Assembly (NCBI GenBank): GCA_017631875.1
Contig: JAGBSL010000042.1
Coordinates: 1-21,287, forward strand
Reading direction: 5' to 3'
DNA from: Bacteroidales bacterium
Lineage (GTDB): Bacteria > Bacteroidota > Bacteroidia > Bacteroidales > UBA932
DNA length: 21,287 bases
The position numbers and the translations under genes are program-made. The notes beneath the pieces were generated by a model that ran no database searches, was not told where the DNA came from, and saw only the letters and a list, made by a program, of their open reading frames with translations. This document shows positions 1 through 6,987 of this stretch, one piece after another. The stretch's first letter is position 1; every line of letters begins with the position of its first letter.

Positions 1-16
1 GGTTATGGACGTCTCA

Positions 17-50
17 CGTCATTGCGAGGAGCGTAGCGACGTGGCAATCT
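17..50 (+). repeat. Dispersed REP-like repeat, type A, before xseB
   Basis: A 34-bp element that begins CGTCATTGCGAGGAGCG and ends GACGTGGCAATCT. Its reverse complement is present at 16380–16414 inside tsaB with a single difference (T versus A in the centre), so it is a dispersed repeat and not part of xseB. It sits in the last bases before the xseB start. In the second reading frame it reads as a HCEERSDVAI-type peptide ending at a TAA at 53–55, so the upstream gene, which lies off the window, may end inside it. A nine-base direct repeat GGTTATGGA flanks it at 1–9 and 58–66. Confidence 0.85.
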
Positions 51-55
51 TATAA

Positions 56-244
56 ATGGTTATGGAACAGAAATTTGACTATAGCAAAGCGATTGAGGAA
101 CTGGAGGCGATAGCCGCCAAGGTGGAGGATCCCAAGACGGGAATCGATGACATAGACAAGTATATAAAGAGGTCAGAGGAACTGATCTCGGCCTGCCGTG
201 ACTACCTTCGCGGTGTCCGTGAAAAGGTTGAAGGAATGAATTGA
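56..244 (+). CDS. xseB: Exodeoxyribonuclease VII small subunit
   Basis: Small subunit of exonuclease VII, the single-strand-specific nuclease that trims DNA to oligonucleotides in the cytoplasm; several XseB copies bind one XseA catalytic subunit. The 62-residue product has the normal family length and helical heptad pattern: an N-terminal FDYSKAIEELEAIAAKVED helix that matches the family's core, then IDDIDKYIKRSEELISACRDYL, where the conserved Cys and Leu of the second helix are visible. Two starts are possible: ATG at 56, directly after a TAA, or ATG at 62 (MEQKFDY). The downstream glgB start is 15 bases after the stop, so the genes are probably co-transcribed. xseA would be expected just upstream, outside the window, but this cannot be seen. 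Confident in the family, less so in the exact start. Confidence 0.85.
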   Translation: MVMEQKFDYSKAIEELEAIAAKVEDPKTGIDDIDKYIKRSEELISACRDYLRGVREKVEGMN

Positions 245-259
245 TAGTTGACCAAGCAT

Positions 260-2272
260 ATGACAACAAAGAAGAAAGATATGATCTATGACCATGACGA
301 GTGGCTGGAGCCATATAAGGAGGTCATTGACCGCCGTCATGAGATGATAATGGACCTAAAGGAGAGGATGTCGGTGGACGGTTCTCTTTCCAAAGGCATG
401 AACAACCACGTGTATTACGGCCTTCATCGCGACGCCAAGGGCAACTGGGTGTTCCGCGAGTGGGCTCCGAATGCTACCAAGATATATATCATCGGAGAAT
501 TCAACAACTGGAAGCGTACAGAGGCGTATGCTCTCAAGCCTATAGGAGGCGGAAACTGGGAGATCGTGCTCCCTTCCATGTTCCTTGACCATGGAACTCT
601 CTATAAATTATATATAGAGTGGCCGGGAGGAGGTGCCGAGAGGCTTCCGGCATATGTGACAAGAACTGTTCAGGACCCGCACACCAAGACATTCTGCGCT
701 CAGGTGTGGGATCCTAAGCCATATGAGTGGAAGCACGGCAAGCCGGGCAAGCGTCAGCATCCGCTGATCTATGAGTGCCACATCGGAATGGCTGCAGAGG
801 AGGAGAAGGTGGGAACATTCGAGGAGTTCCGTCTGAATGTTCTTCCTAAGGTTGCGGATCTGGGCTATGACACATTGCAGATCATGGCTCTTCAGGAGCA
901 TCCTTACTATGGATCTTTCGGCTATCAGGTAGCTAACTTCTACGCACTCAGCTCGCGCTTCGGAACGCCTGAGGAGTTCAAGGCCCTTGTGGATGAGGCA
1001 CATGCTCTCGGCATAGCTGTGGTGATGGATATTGTGCATTCGCATTCTGTTGATAATGAGGCGGAAGGACTCGGAAACTTCGACGGAAAGGAGACTCTGT
1101 ATTTTTACGACGGATGGCAGGGCCATCATCCGGCTTGGGGCTCGCGATGCTTCGATTACGGAAAGGATGAGACCAAATATTTCCTCCTGTCCAACTGCAA
1201 GTACTGGATGGAGGAGTACCATATAGACGGATTCCGCTTTGACGGCGTGACAAGCATGCTTTACTGGGATCACGGTCTGGAGAAGGCCTTCGTGGGCTAT
1301 GAGAACTACTTCAACCAGGGCGTGGATGACAATGCTATCGCATACCTGGCCCTCGCAAATATCCTCATCCATGAGATGAACGAGGATGCATTCACTATCG
1401 CAGAGGATGTCAGCGGTATGGCAGGCCTTGCGGCACCGCTTGAAATGGGCGGCGTCGGCTTCGACTTCCGCATGAGCATGGGTGTTGCCGACAACTGGAT
1501 CAAGTGGATCAAGGAACTGTCTGACGACCATTGGAGCATGGGCGAGATGTGGTGGCAGCTCACCAACAAGCGTGAGGATGAGAAGACCATCAGCTACGCC
1601 GAGTGCCACGACCAGGCAATGGTGGGCGATAAGACGATTGCGTTCCGTCTGATGGATGCGGAGATGTACACTTCGATGAACAAGGAATCGCAGTCTCCGG
1701 TGGTAGATAGAGGTATGGCCCTGCACAAGATGATCCGTCTTGTGACCATGGCTACCTGCGGAAATGGATACCTTACCTTCATGGGTAACGAGTTTGGCCA
1801 TCCTGAGTGGATCGACTTCCCTCGCGAAGGAAACGGATGGTCATACAAGCACGCCAGAAGGCAGTGGTCGCTTGCCGAGCCTGACTACCTGAGATACAGA
1901 TATCTGCGCAATTTTGACAAGGCAATGATTGAAATGGCGCGTGCGGAGTCGATTCTTGATGAGGCTCCGGAACTTTTTGTACAGGATGAGCAGAAAAAGA
2001 TACTTATTTTCAAAAGAAAAGATTGTATCTTTGCGCTGAATTTCAACCCCGAGGCTTCATTTACCGACTACGGCTTTGCGGCTCCTGCCGGAAAATATGA
2101 GGCTATCTTGAATACAGACGAAAACGAATTTGACGGCTTCTCCAGGTTAAAGACTGGAGAGGTGCATTTCAGTGTACCTGTCAAGAGTGAGAACGGCAGC
2201 GGAAAATATAAGGATTCCCTGTCACTCTATCTTCCTAGCCGCACTGCGATCGTATTGAAGAAGATCGACTAA
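260..2272 (+). CDS. glgB: 1,4-alpha-glucan branching enzyme (GH13, eukaryote-like)
   Basis: Cuts an alpha-1,4-glucan chain and rejoins it through an alpha-1,6 bond, making branches in glycogen. A CBM48-type beta domain occupies roughly residues 45–140 (VFREWAPNATKIYIIGEFNNW). The GH13 barrel follows: region I VVMDIVHSH near residue 257, region II GFRFDGVTSM with nucleophile D328, region III TIAEDVSG with acid/base E382, and region IV ECHDQ with D451. The all-beta C-terminal domain closes the protein. YYGSFGYQVANFYALSSRFG and the WDHG segment resemble the eukaryotic-type GH13_8 subfamily more than the E. coli enzyme. The start was taken as ATG 260 (MTTKKKDM), because the in-frame TTG at 248 adds only four residues. 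First gene of the glycogen cluster, 670 residues. Codon bias relaxes in the last 100 codons. Confidence 0.95.
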   Translation: MTTKKKDMIYDHDEWLEPYKEVIDRRHEMIMDLKERMSVDGSLSKGMNNHVYYGLHRDAKGNWVFREWAPNATKIYIIGEFNNWKRTEAYALKPIGGGNWEIVLPSMFLDHGTLYKLYIEWPGGGAERLPAYVTRTVQDPHTKTFCAQVWDPKPYEWKHGKPGKRQHPLIYECHIGMAAEEEKVGTFEEFRLNVLPKVADLGYDTLQIMALQEHPYYGSFGYQVANFYALSSRFGTPEEFKALVDEAHALGIAVVMDIVHSHSVDNEAEGLGNFDGKETLYFYDGWQGHHPAWGSRCFDYGKDETKYFLLSNCKYWMEEYHIDGFRFDGVTSMLYWDHGLEKAFVGYENYFNQGVDDNAIAYLALANILIHEMNEDAFTIAEDVSGMAGLAAPLEMGGVGFDFRMSMGVADNWIKWIKELSDDHWSMGEMWWQLTNKREDEKTISYAECHDQAMVGDKTIAFRLMDAEMYTSMNKESQSPVVDRGMALHKMIRLVTMATCGNGYLTFMGNEFGHPEWIDFPREGNGWSYKHARRQWSLAEPDYLRYRYLRNFDKAMIEMARAESILDEAPELFVQDEQKKILIFKRKDCIFALNFNPEASFTDYGFAAPAGKYEAILNTDENEFDGFSRLKTGEVHFSVPVKSENGSGKYKDSLSLYLPSRTAIVLKKID

Positions 2273-2311
2273 ACGGTTTTTAGAGAAATATTTTAACCTA
2301 ATATAAATTAT

Positions 2312-4252
2312 ATGGCTTTTCTTAAATTCAACAAGTCCGAGCTTGTGAACCTGGAGTATTCGCTCAAGCGCGAGATCATCGCGGCGAATGAGACAGGCGC
2401 TTACTGCAACACGTCTATCGTGACCTGCAACACAAGGCGTTATCACGGACTGCTCGCTGTCCCTGTTGATGAGCTGGGTGGCGGAAAGTACATGCTGCTT
2501 TCTGCGCTGGATGAGAGTCTGGTCCTCAGAGGTAAGCAGTTCAACCTCGGAATCCACTGCTATGGCGACACTTATGATCCTAAGGGACATAAGTACATCG
2601 TGGACTTCGATGCTGACCCTGTACCGGTTGTGACCTATAAGGTCGGAGGAATCCTGTTCACCAAGACCATCATGATGGTTCCTGACAACGATCAGGTGCT
2701 CATCAAGTACGAACTTCTTCAGGCTCCGTCGAAGCTTACGCTTATGCTGAAGCCTTTCCTTGCATTCAGAAGCGTCCACAGCCTTACAAGTCAGAATTCC
2801 GAGGCTTATACCGGATATGACGAGGTTGATGGCGGTGTGGCATTCCGTCTTTACAATGGATTCCCTTATCTGAACATGCAGCTTTCGGGTCAGCCTGCAT
2901 TCAAGTATCAGCCATATTGGTATAGCGGCGTTACATACTCGGACGAGTACCGCCGCGGATTCGACTGCAGGGAGGACCTCTTCGTTCCGGGTGCATTCTC
3001 TATTGAGATGAAGCCGGGTGATTCAGTGGTGTTCTCCGCTTCAGTAAATGAAATCAATCCTAAGGGCCTTAAGAGAAAGTTCACTGATACTCTCAAGAAG
3101 ATGCCTGCGGCAGAGACTTATGAGGATCTCCTCAAGAACAACGCTGAGATCTTCAAGTGCGATACAGGTGACAAGGCACGCATCAATGCCGGCTTCTCAT
3201 GGCTTGAGACAGGTCTCCTCAGAGAGACCATCGCTTCTCTCCCTGGCCTTACACTTTACGCAAACGGCGACTGCGACCAGTTCGAGAGGATTCTCGATAC
3301 CCTTATTGCAGACGAGCAGGATCGTCTCTTCCATCGTACAACCCAGTGTGAGGCGCCTCTCAGACTTACTGAGACCCTCCAGCAGTACATCCGCTTCAGC
3401 GGCAAGGAGAGACAGATCTGGAAGAAATATGGCGAGACCCTCAAGAAGATCATCGAGAGCTATGCTCCTGGTCAGAGAAAGGAAATCGCGATGCATCCTA
3501 ACGGACTCCTCTGGGCTCAGATGGACGGCGTTGCCCTTTCGTGGATGAACGCTTACGTATATGGACATCCTGTGACAGAGAGAGCAGGTTATCAGGTAGA
3601 GACCAACGCATATTGGTATAACGCCCTCTGCTTCGCTATCGACATGGAGAACAAGTATGGTCCTAAGAAGAGCGAATTCGTAGAGAAGTGGTCTGCAGTA
3701 CGCGACCTCGTTAAGGAGAACTTCCAGCCTACATTCTGGAAGCCTGAGTGGGGTTATCTTGTTGATTACGTAGGAAACGGTCCGCTTGATCAGGCTGTAA
3801 GACCTAACATGCTCATTCCTGCATACCTGGAGTATTGTCCGCTTGATGACGAGGTTATCTCTGAGGTAGTGATGACAATCAACGACGAGCTCCTCACAAA
3901 GAGAGGTCTCAGGTCGCTTTCTCCAAGAAACGAGGCTTACAGAGGCGTTTACGAGGGATCGCAGATCGACCGCGACCTCGCATACCACCAGGGTTGTGCA
4001 TTCCCTGACCTCCTCTCACCATACATCGACCTCTGCTTCCGCATGATGGGCAGCACCTTCTACGGAAGGGCTAAGTATCTCGTCGAGGGATTCTTCGAGG
4101 ACATCAGCAAGCACGGTGTAGGTCAGTTCTCTGAGCTTTATGACGGAGACCCACCTCACGAGCCGCACGGAGCTATCGCTTCAGCGATGAGCACCGCAGC
4201 TCTCCTGCAGATAGTACATGTTATGAAACAATATAAGAAGGAGGATAAGTAA
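2312..4252 (+). CDS. Glycogen debranching enzyme (GH133, amylo-alpha-1,6-glucosidase family)
   Basis: Predicted to remove alpha-1,6-linked branches from glycogen. The N-terminal domain (about residues 10–230) has the GDE_N signature NTSIVTCNTRRYHGLLAVP; the C-terminal (alpha/alpha)6 domain (about 270–640) has MHPNGLLWAQMDG, then SWMNAYVYGHPVTERAGY, VETNAYWYNAL, and FSELYDGDPPHEPHGAIASA with E608 as a probable catalytic or substrate residue. At 411–413 it reads WMN where, from memory, many family members read WMD. It is 646 residues, typical of the short prokaryotic (archaeal-type) form lacking the glucanotransferase half of eukaryotic GDE. It lies 39 bases after glgB, and its stop shares one base with the next start (TAATG), so translation is probably coupled. 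Confidence 0.9.
   Translation: MAFLKFNKSELVNLEYSLKREIIAANETGAYCNTSIVTCNTRRYHGLLAVPVDELGGGKYMLLSALDESLVLRGKQFNLGIHCYGDTYDPKGHKYIVDFDADPVPVVTYKVGGILFTKTIMMVPDNDQVLIKYELLQAPSKLTLMLKPFLAFRSVHSLTSQNSEAYTGYDEVDGGVAFRLYNGFPYLNMQLSGQPAFKYQPYWYSGVTYSDEYRRGFDCREDLFVPGAFSIEMKPGDSVVFSASVNEINPKGLKRKFTDTLKKMPAAETYEDLLKNNAEIFKCDTGDKARINAGFSWLETGLLRETIASLPGLTLYANGDCDQFERILDTLIADEQDRLFHRTTQCEAPLRLTETLQQYIRFSGKERQIWKKYGETLKKIIESYAPGQRKEIAMHPNGLLWAQMDGVALSWMNAYVYGHPVTERAGYQVETNAYWYNALCFAIDMENKYGPKKSEFVEKWSAVRDLVKENFQPTFWKPEWGYLVDYVGNGPLDQAVRPNMLIPAYLEYCPLDDEVISEVVMTINDELLTKRGLRSLSPRNEAYRGVYEGSQIDRDLAYHQGCAFPDLLSPYIDLCFRMMGSTFYGRAKYLVEGFFEDISKHGVGQFSELYDGDPPHEPHGAIASAMSTAALLQIVHVMKQYKKEDK
4238..4244 (+). promoter_or_regulatory. 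Strong Shine-Dalgarno sequence for the GT4 gene
   Basis: AAGGAGG lies seven bases before the ATG at 4252, inside the last codons of the debranching gene. It is a near-perfect anti-16S match. Most other starts in this window (greA, the GH57 gene, the GT3–GT35 fusion, the DksA-like gene) have A/T-rich leaders without one, as usual in Bacteroidota. The bases also encode Lys-Lys-Glu-Asp, so the match could be partly coincidental. Confidence 0.5.
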
Positions 4253-5547
4253 TGAGAGTTCTGATGTTCGGATGGGAGTTCCCTCCTCATATCGCAGGTG
4301 GTCTTGGAACAGCCTGCTACGGAATGACCAAGGGTCTTGCGTATAATGACGTAGATGTTCTTTTCGTCATGCCTTCGGCTTCGGGTGACGAGGACGAGAG
4401 CGCGGTGAAGATCATTAACGCCAGCGACGTTGCCGTAGATACAGTCAGCGCTACCGTTGACGAGTTCCTCGGAAAGGTTCAGTTTGTACACATCGGAACC
4501 AACATGGTTCCTTACGTTGATCCGGTAGACTTCAAGACAATGGTCGAGGAGGAGCGTAAGAGACAGGTCAAGAGCTTCCGTGTGCAGTATGGACAGAAAT
4601 ATAAGTTCTCAGGCAAGTACGGCGCAAACCTCATGGAGGAGGTTGCACGCTATGCGATGGTCGGTGCGACAATCGCAATGCAGTACAAGGATCAGTTCGA
4701 CGTGATCCATGCCCATGACTGGCTTACTTACCTTGCAGGTATCGCTGCAAAGCAGCTTACAGGCAAGCCGCTCGTAGTACACATGCACGCCACATCATAC
4801 GACCGTGCAAGCGACGACCAGGTGGATACACGCGTGGTTGACCTTGAGACAAAGGGTATGATGGCTGCCGATAAGGTAATGGCTGTGTCAGAGCTTACAA
4901 GAAATATATGTATCAACCGTTACGGAATCGATCCTGATAAGGTTGTGGCAGTACACAATGCCGTTGACTTCACAGGCCGCGAGAAGCTTGAGGTCGAGAG
5001 GAACGTGAAGGAGAAGGTGGTTACCTTCCTCGGCCGTGTGACTTACCAGAAGGGTCCTGAGTATTTCATTGAGGCAGCTGCAAAGGTGCTCAAGAGATGC
5101 AAGGACGTACGTTTCGTGATGGCGGGTAGCGGTGACATGCTTAACAGATGTATCCGCCACGTCGCTCGTCTCGGAATTTCAGACAGATTCCACTTCACAG
5201 GCTTCCTTCGCGGTAAGGAGGTGCACAAGATGTTCGCCCTGTCGGATGTCTACGTGATGCCATCTATTTCCGAGCCGTTCGGAATCTCGCCGCTCGAGGC
5301 CATGCTGACCATCGTGCCTTCGATCATCTCGAAGCAGTCAGGCTGCGCCGAGATCCTCAAGTACGCCCTCAAGGTGGACTTCTGGGATGTGGACGCGATG
5401 GCTGACCAGATTTACGGTCTGCTCCAGTATCCTGCAATCGCGCAGCTCGCTGCACGTTGCGGTTACGACGAGGTGAACAGCATCAAGTGGAACGATGTTG
5501 CCGCTAAGATCAAGGGTATTTATCAGGAAGTAATTGACAAGAAATAA
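4252..5547 (+). CDS. GT4-family glycosyltransferase, glycogen synthase-like
   Basis: GT-B fold, retaining glycosyltransferase, 431 residues. The N-terminal Rossmann half begins MRVLMFGWEFPPHIAGGLG, with the glycine-rich acceptor loop typical of GT4/GT5 enzymes; VIHAHDWLTYLAG is the usual segment in the first domain. The C-terminal half carries VTFLGRVTYQKGPEYFIEA (donor phosphate binding) and the E-x7-E motif SEPFGISPLEAM with E341 and E349. The sugar donor and product cannot be read from the sequence. Its place between the debranching enzyme and the GH57 amylase suggests alpha-glucan elongation or priming. A second, GT3-type synthase is encoded 1.4 kb downstream. It overlaps the upstream gene by one base and is 17 bases from the next gene. 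Confidence 0.85.
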   Translation: MRVLMFGWEFPPHIAGGLGTACYGMTKGLAYNDVDVLFVMPSASGDEDESAVKIINASDVAVDTVSATVDEFLGKVQFVHIGTNMVPYVDPVDFKTMVEEERKRQVKSFRVQYGQKYKFSGKYGANLMEEVARYAMVGATIAMQYKDQFDVIHAHDWLTYLAGIAAKQLTGKPLVVHMHATSYDRASDDQVDTRVVDLETKGMMAADKVMAVSELTRNICINRYGIDPDKVVAVHNAVDFTGREKLEVERNVKEKVVTFLGRVTYQKGPEYFIEAAAKVLKRCKDVRFVMAGSGDMLNRCIRHVARLGISDRFHFTGFLRGKEVHKMFALSDVYVMPSISEPFGISPLEAMLTIVPSIISKQSGCAEILKYALKVDFWDVDAMADQIYGLLQYPAIAQLAARCGYDEVNSIKWNDVAAKIKGIYQEVIDKK

Positions 5548-5564
5548 AATAAAACTTAATAATC

Positions 5565-6875
5565 ATGAAAAAGAGTATTTGTCTGTATTTTCAGGTACAT
5601 CAGCCAGCAAGGTTGAGACTATACAGATTCTTTGACATCGGAAAGGATTCTCATTACTATGACGACTTCGCTAACAGGACAATCCTCCGCAGAGTAGCCC
5701 AGAAGTGCTACCTCCCAATGAACGCACTCCTCCAGGAGCTTATCGAGGCTAACAAGGGATCGTTCAAGGTGGCGTTCTCTATCTCAGGTACAGTCCTTGA
5801 GCAGTTCGACAGATACGCACCGGAGGTTATCGAGAGCTTCCGCAAGCTCGCTCAGACAGGCTGCGTAGAGTTCCTTTCAGAGACATACTACCACTCTCTT
5901 GCAGCTCTCGCATCGGAGGCTGAGTTCAAGCATCAGGTGGAGAAGCACAGAGCGGCTATCGAGCACTATTTCGGCGTGACTCCTAAGGCATTCCGCAACA
6001 CAGAGCTCATCTACTCTGACGCTATCGGAGAGATGGTATACGAGATGGGATTCAAGACAATGCTTACAGAGGGTGCTAAGCACGTTCTCGGATGGAAGAG
6101 CCCTAACTTCGTATATACAGGCGCGACAGCTCCTAAGCTCAAGCTCCTCCTCAAGAACTCTGCACTCAGCGATGATATCGCATTCCGCTTCTCAGACAGA
6201 GGCTGGTCAGACTGGCCGCTCACAGGCGAGAAGTACCTTGCATGGCTTAAGGCTGCCGCTCAGAACGAGGAGATCATCAACCTCTTCATGGACTACGAGA
6301 CATTCGGCGAGCACCAGAAGGCATCAAGCGGCATCTTCGATTTCATGAGATACTTCCCTGAGGAAGTCCTCAGAGACGGCGAGTTCGAGTTCGTGACTCC
6401 AAGTGAGGCTACAAAGAAGCATCGTCCGGTAGGCGACCTCGATGTGATGGATCCTATTTCATGGGCAGACGAGGAGCGCGACGTCACTGCATGGCTTGGT
6501 AACGAGCTCCAGAACGACGCATTCAACAAGCTTTACGACCAGGTGGAGAAGCTCGGTATTCTCAACGATGAGGGTCTTTGGTCAGATTTCGGCCACCTCC
6601 AGGAGAGCGACCACTTCTATTATATGTGTACAAAGTTCTTCTCGGACGGAGCTGTGCATAAATATTTCAACCCGTATGATACTCCATATGAGGCGTTTAT
6701 CAACTATATGAACGTTTTAAGTGATTTTATTTTGCGAGTTGATGATGCAATTTCCGTTTCAGATGTTATCTTTGCACCCGAAAAAGTAAAGAAGGCGGCT
6801 CCAAAGGCTAAGAAACCAGCTGCTAAAAAGCCAGCTGCCAAGAAGCCAGCAGCCAAGAAGACTACTAAGAAATAG
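5565..6875 (+). CDS. GH57 alpha-amylase / glucanotransferase family protein with Lys-rich tail
   Basis: Family 57 glycoside hydrolase acting on alpha-1,4-glucans. The conserved regions are visible: HQP at residues 12–14, the FRNTELIYSD segment with probable nucleophile E147, and FMDYETFGEH with probable acid/base D243. FGHLQESDHFYYM near residue 350 is also typical. The hydrolase part ends near residue 400. Residues 407–436 form a low-complexity tail of Lys, Ala and Pro containing three KKPAA units, resembling the C-terminus of bacterial histone-H1-like proteins. The codons from about 6710 to the stop are far less biased than the body of the gene, so the tail may be a later addition. Hydrolysis versus transglycosylation cannot be decided. 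The leader (AAAATAAAACTTAATAATC) has no Shine-Dalgarno sequence. Confidence 0.9.
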   Translation: MKKSICLYFQVHQPARLRLYRFFDIGKDSHYYDDFANRTILRRVAQKCYLPMNALLQELIEANKGSFKVAFSISGTVLEQFDRYAPEVIESFRKLAQTGCVEFLSETYYHSLAALASEAEFKHQVEKHRAAIEHYFGVTPKAFRNTELIYSDAIGEMVYEMGFKTMLTEGAKHVLGWKSPNFVYTGATAPKLKLLLKNSALSDDIAFRFSDRGWSDWPLTGEKYLAWLKAAAQNEEIINLFMDYETFGEHQKASSGIFDFMRYFPEEVLRDGEFEFVTPSEATKKHRPVGDLDVMDPISWADEERDVTAWLGNELQNDAFNKLYDQVEKLGILNDEGLWSDFGHLQESDHFYYMCTKFFSDGAVHKYFNPYDTPYEAFINYMNVLSDFILRVDDAISVSDVIFAPEKVKKAAPKAKKPAAKKPAAKKPAAKKTTKK

Positions 6876-6878
6876 ATC

Positions 6879-6906
6879 AGATCTCTCGACTTCGCTCGAG
6901 ATGACA
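6879..6906 (-). repeat. Dispersed REP-like repeat, type B, after the GH57 gene
   Basis: Begins four bases after the GH57 stop codon. The minus strand reads TGTCATCTCGAGCGAAG then TCGAGAGATCT. A six-base stem TCTCGA/TCGAGA (6884–6889 with 6896–6901) encloses the loop CTTCGC. Diverged copies of the same type are at 12088–12115 (end of ribF) and 16281–16308 (inside tsaB). On the minus strand it translates as HLERSREI, which I recognise as the usual spurious peptide of this widespread repeat. Confidence 0.8.
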
Positions 6907-6924
6907 TGATTTAAAATTATATTT

Positions 6925-6962
6925 CCCCGGGCGGAATCCGATAATAAGGACTCCGGCCGGGG
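6925..6962 (+). promoter_or_regulatory. GC-rich hairpin in the leader of the GT3–GT35 fusion gene
   Basis: An imperfect inverted repeat: CCCCGG, mismatch, CGGA, mismatch, TCC, loop GATAATAA, then GGA, TCCG and CCGGGG. That gives thirteen base pairs and two mismatches, in an otherwise AT-rich 112-base gap. No T-run follows directly (the next T-rich stretch is about 13 bases on, at 6975–6981), so it is a poor intrinsic terminator. It may be an mRNA-stabilising, processing or partly terminating structure that separates expression of the GH57 gene from that of the fusion gene 25 bases downstream. Confidence 0.5.
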
Positions 6963-6987
6963 TAACTAAGTAAATTTTTATAGCAAA

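Noticed and set aside
1..55. 3' end of xseA at the left edge.
   Set aside because: Expected from synteny, but only about 16 bases lie before the repeat. Two frames end in different stops (34–36 and 53–55) and neither can be shown to be xseA.
248..259. TTG 248 as the glgB start.
   Set aside because: ATG 260 is in frame four codons later and is a more usual start. The extension has no support.
608..1801. Long minus-strand open frame of 397 codons opposite glgB.
   Set aside because: It is antisense to a clear GH13 gene with all catalytic motifs. Biased codons in glgB leave the opposite frame open. The peptide has no recognisable domain.
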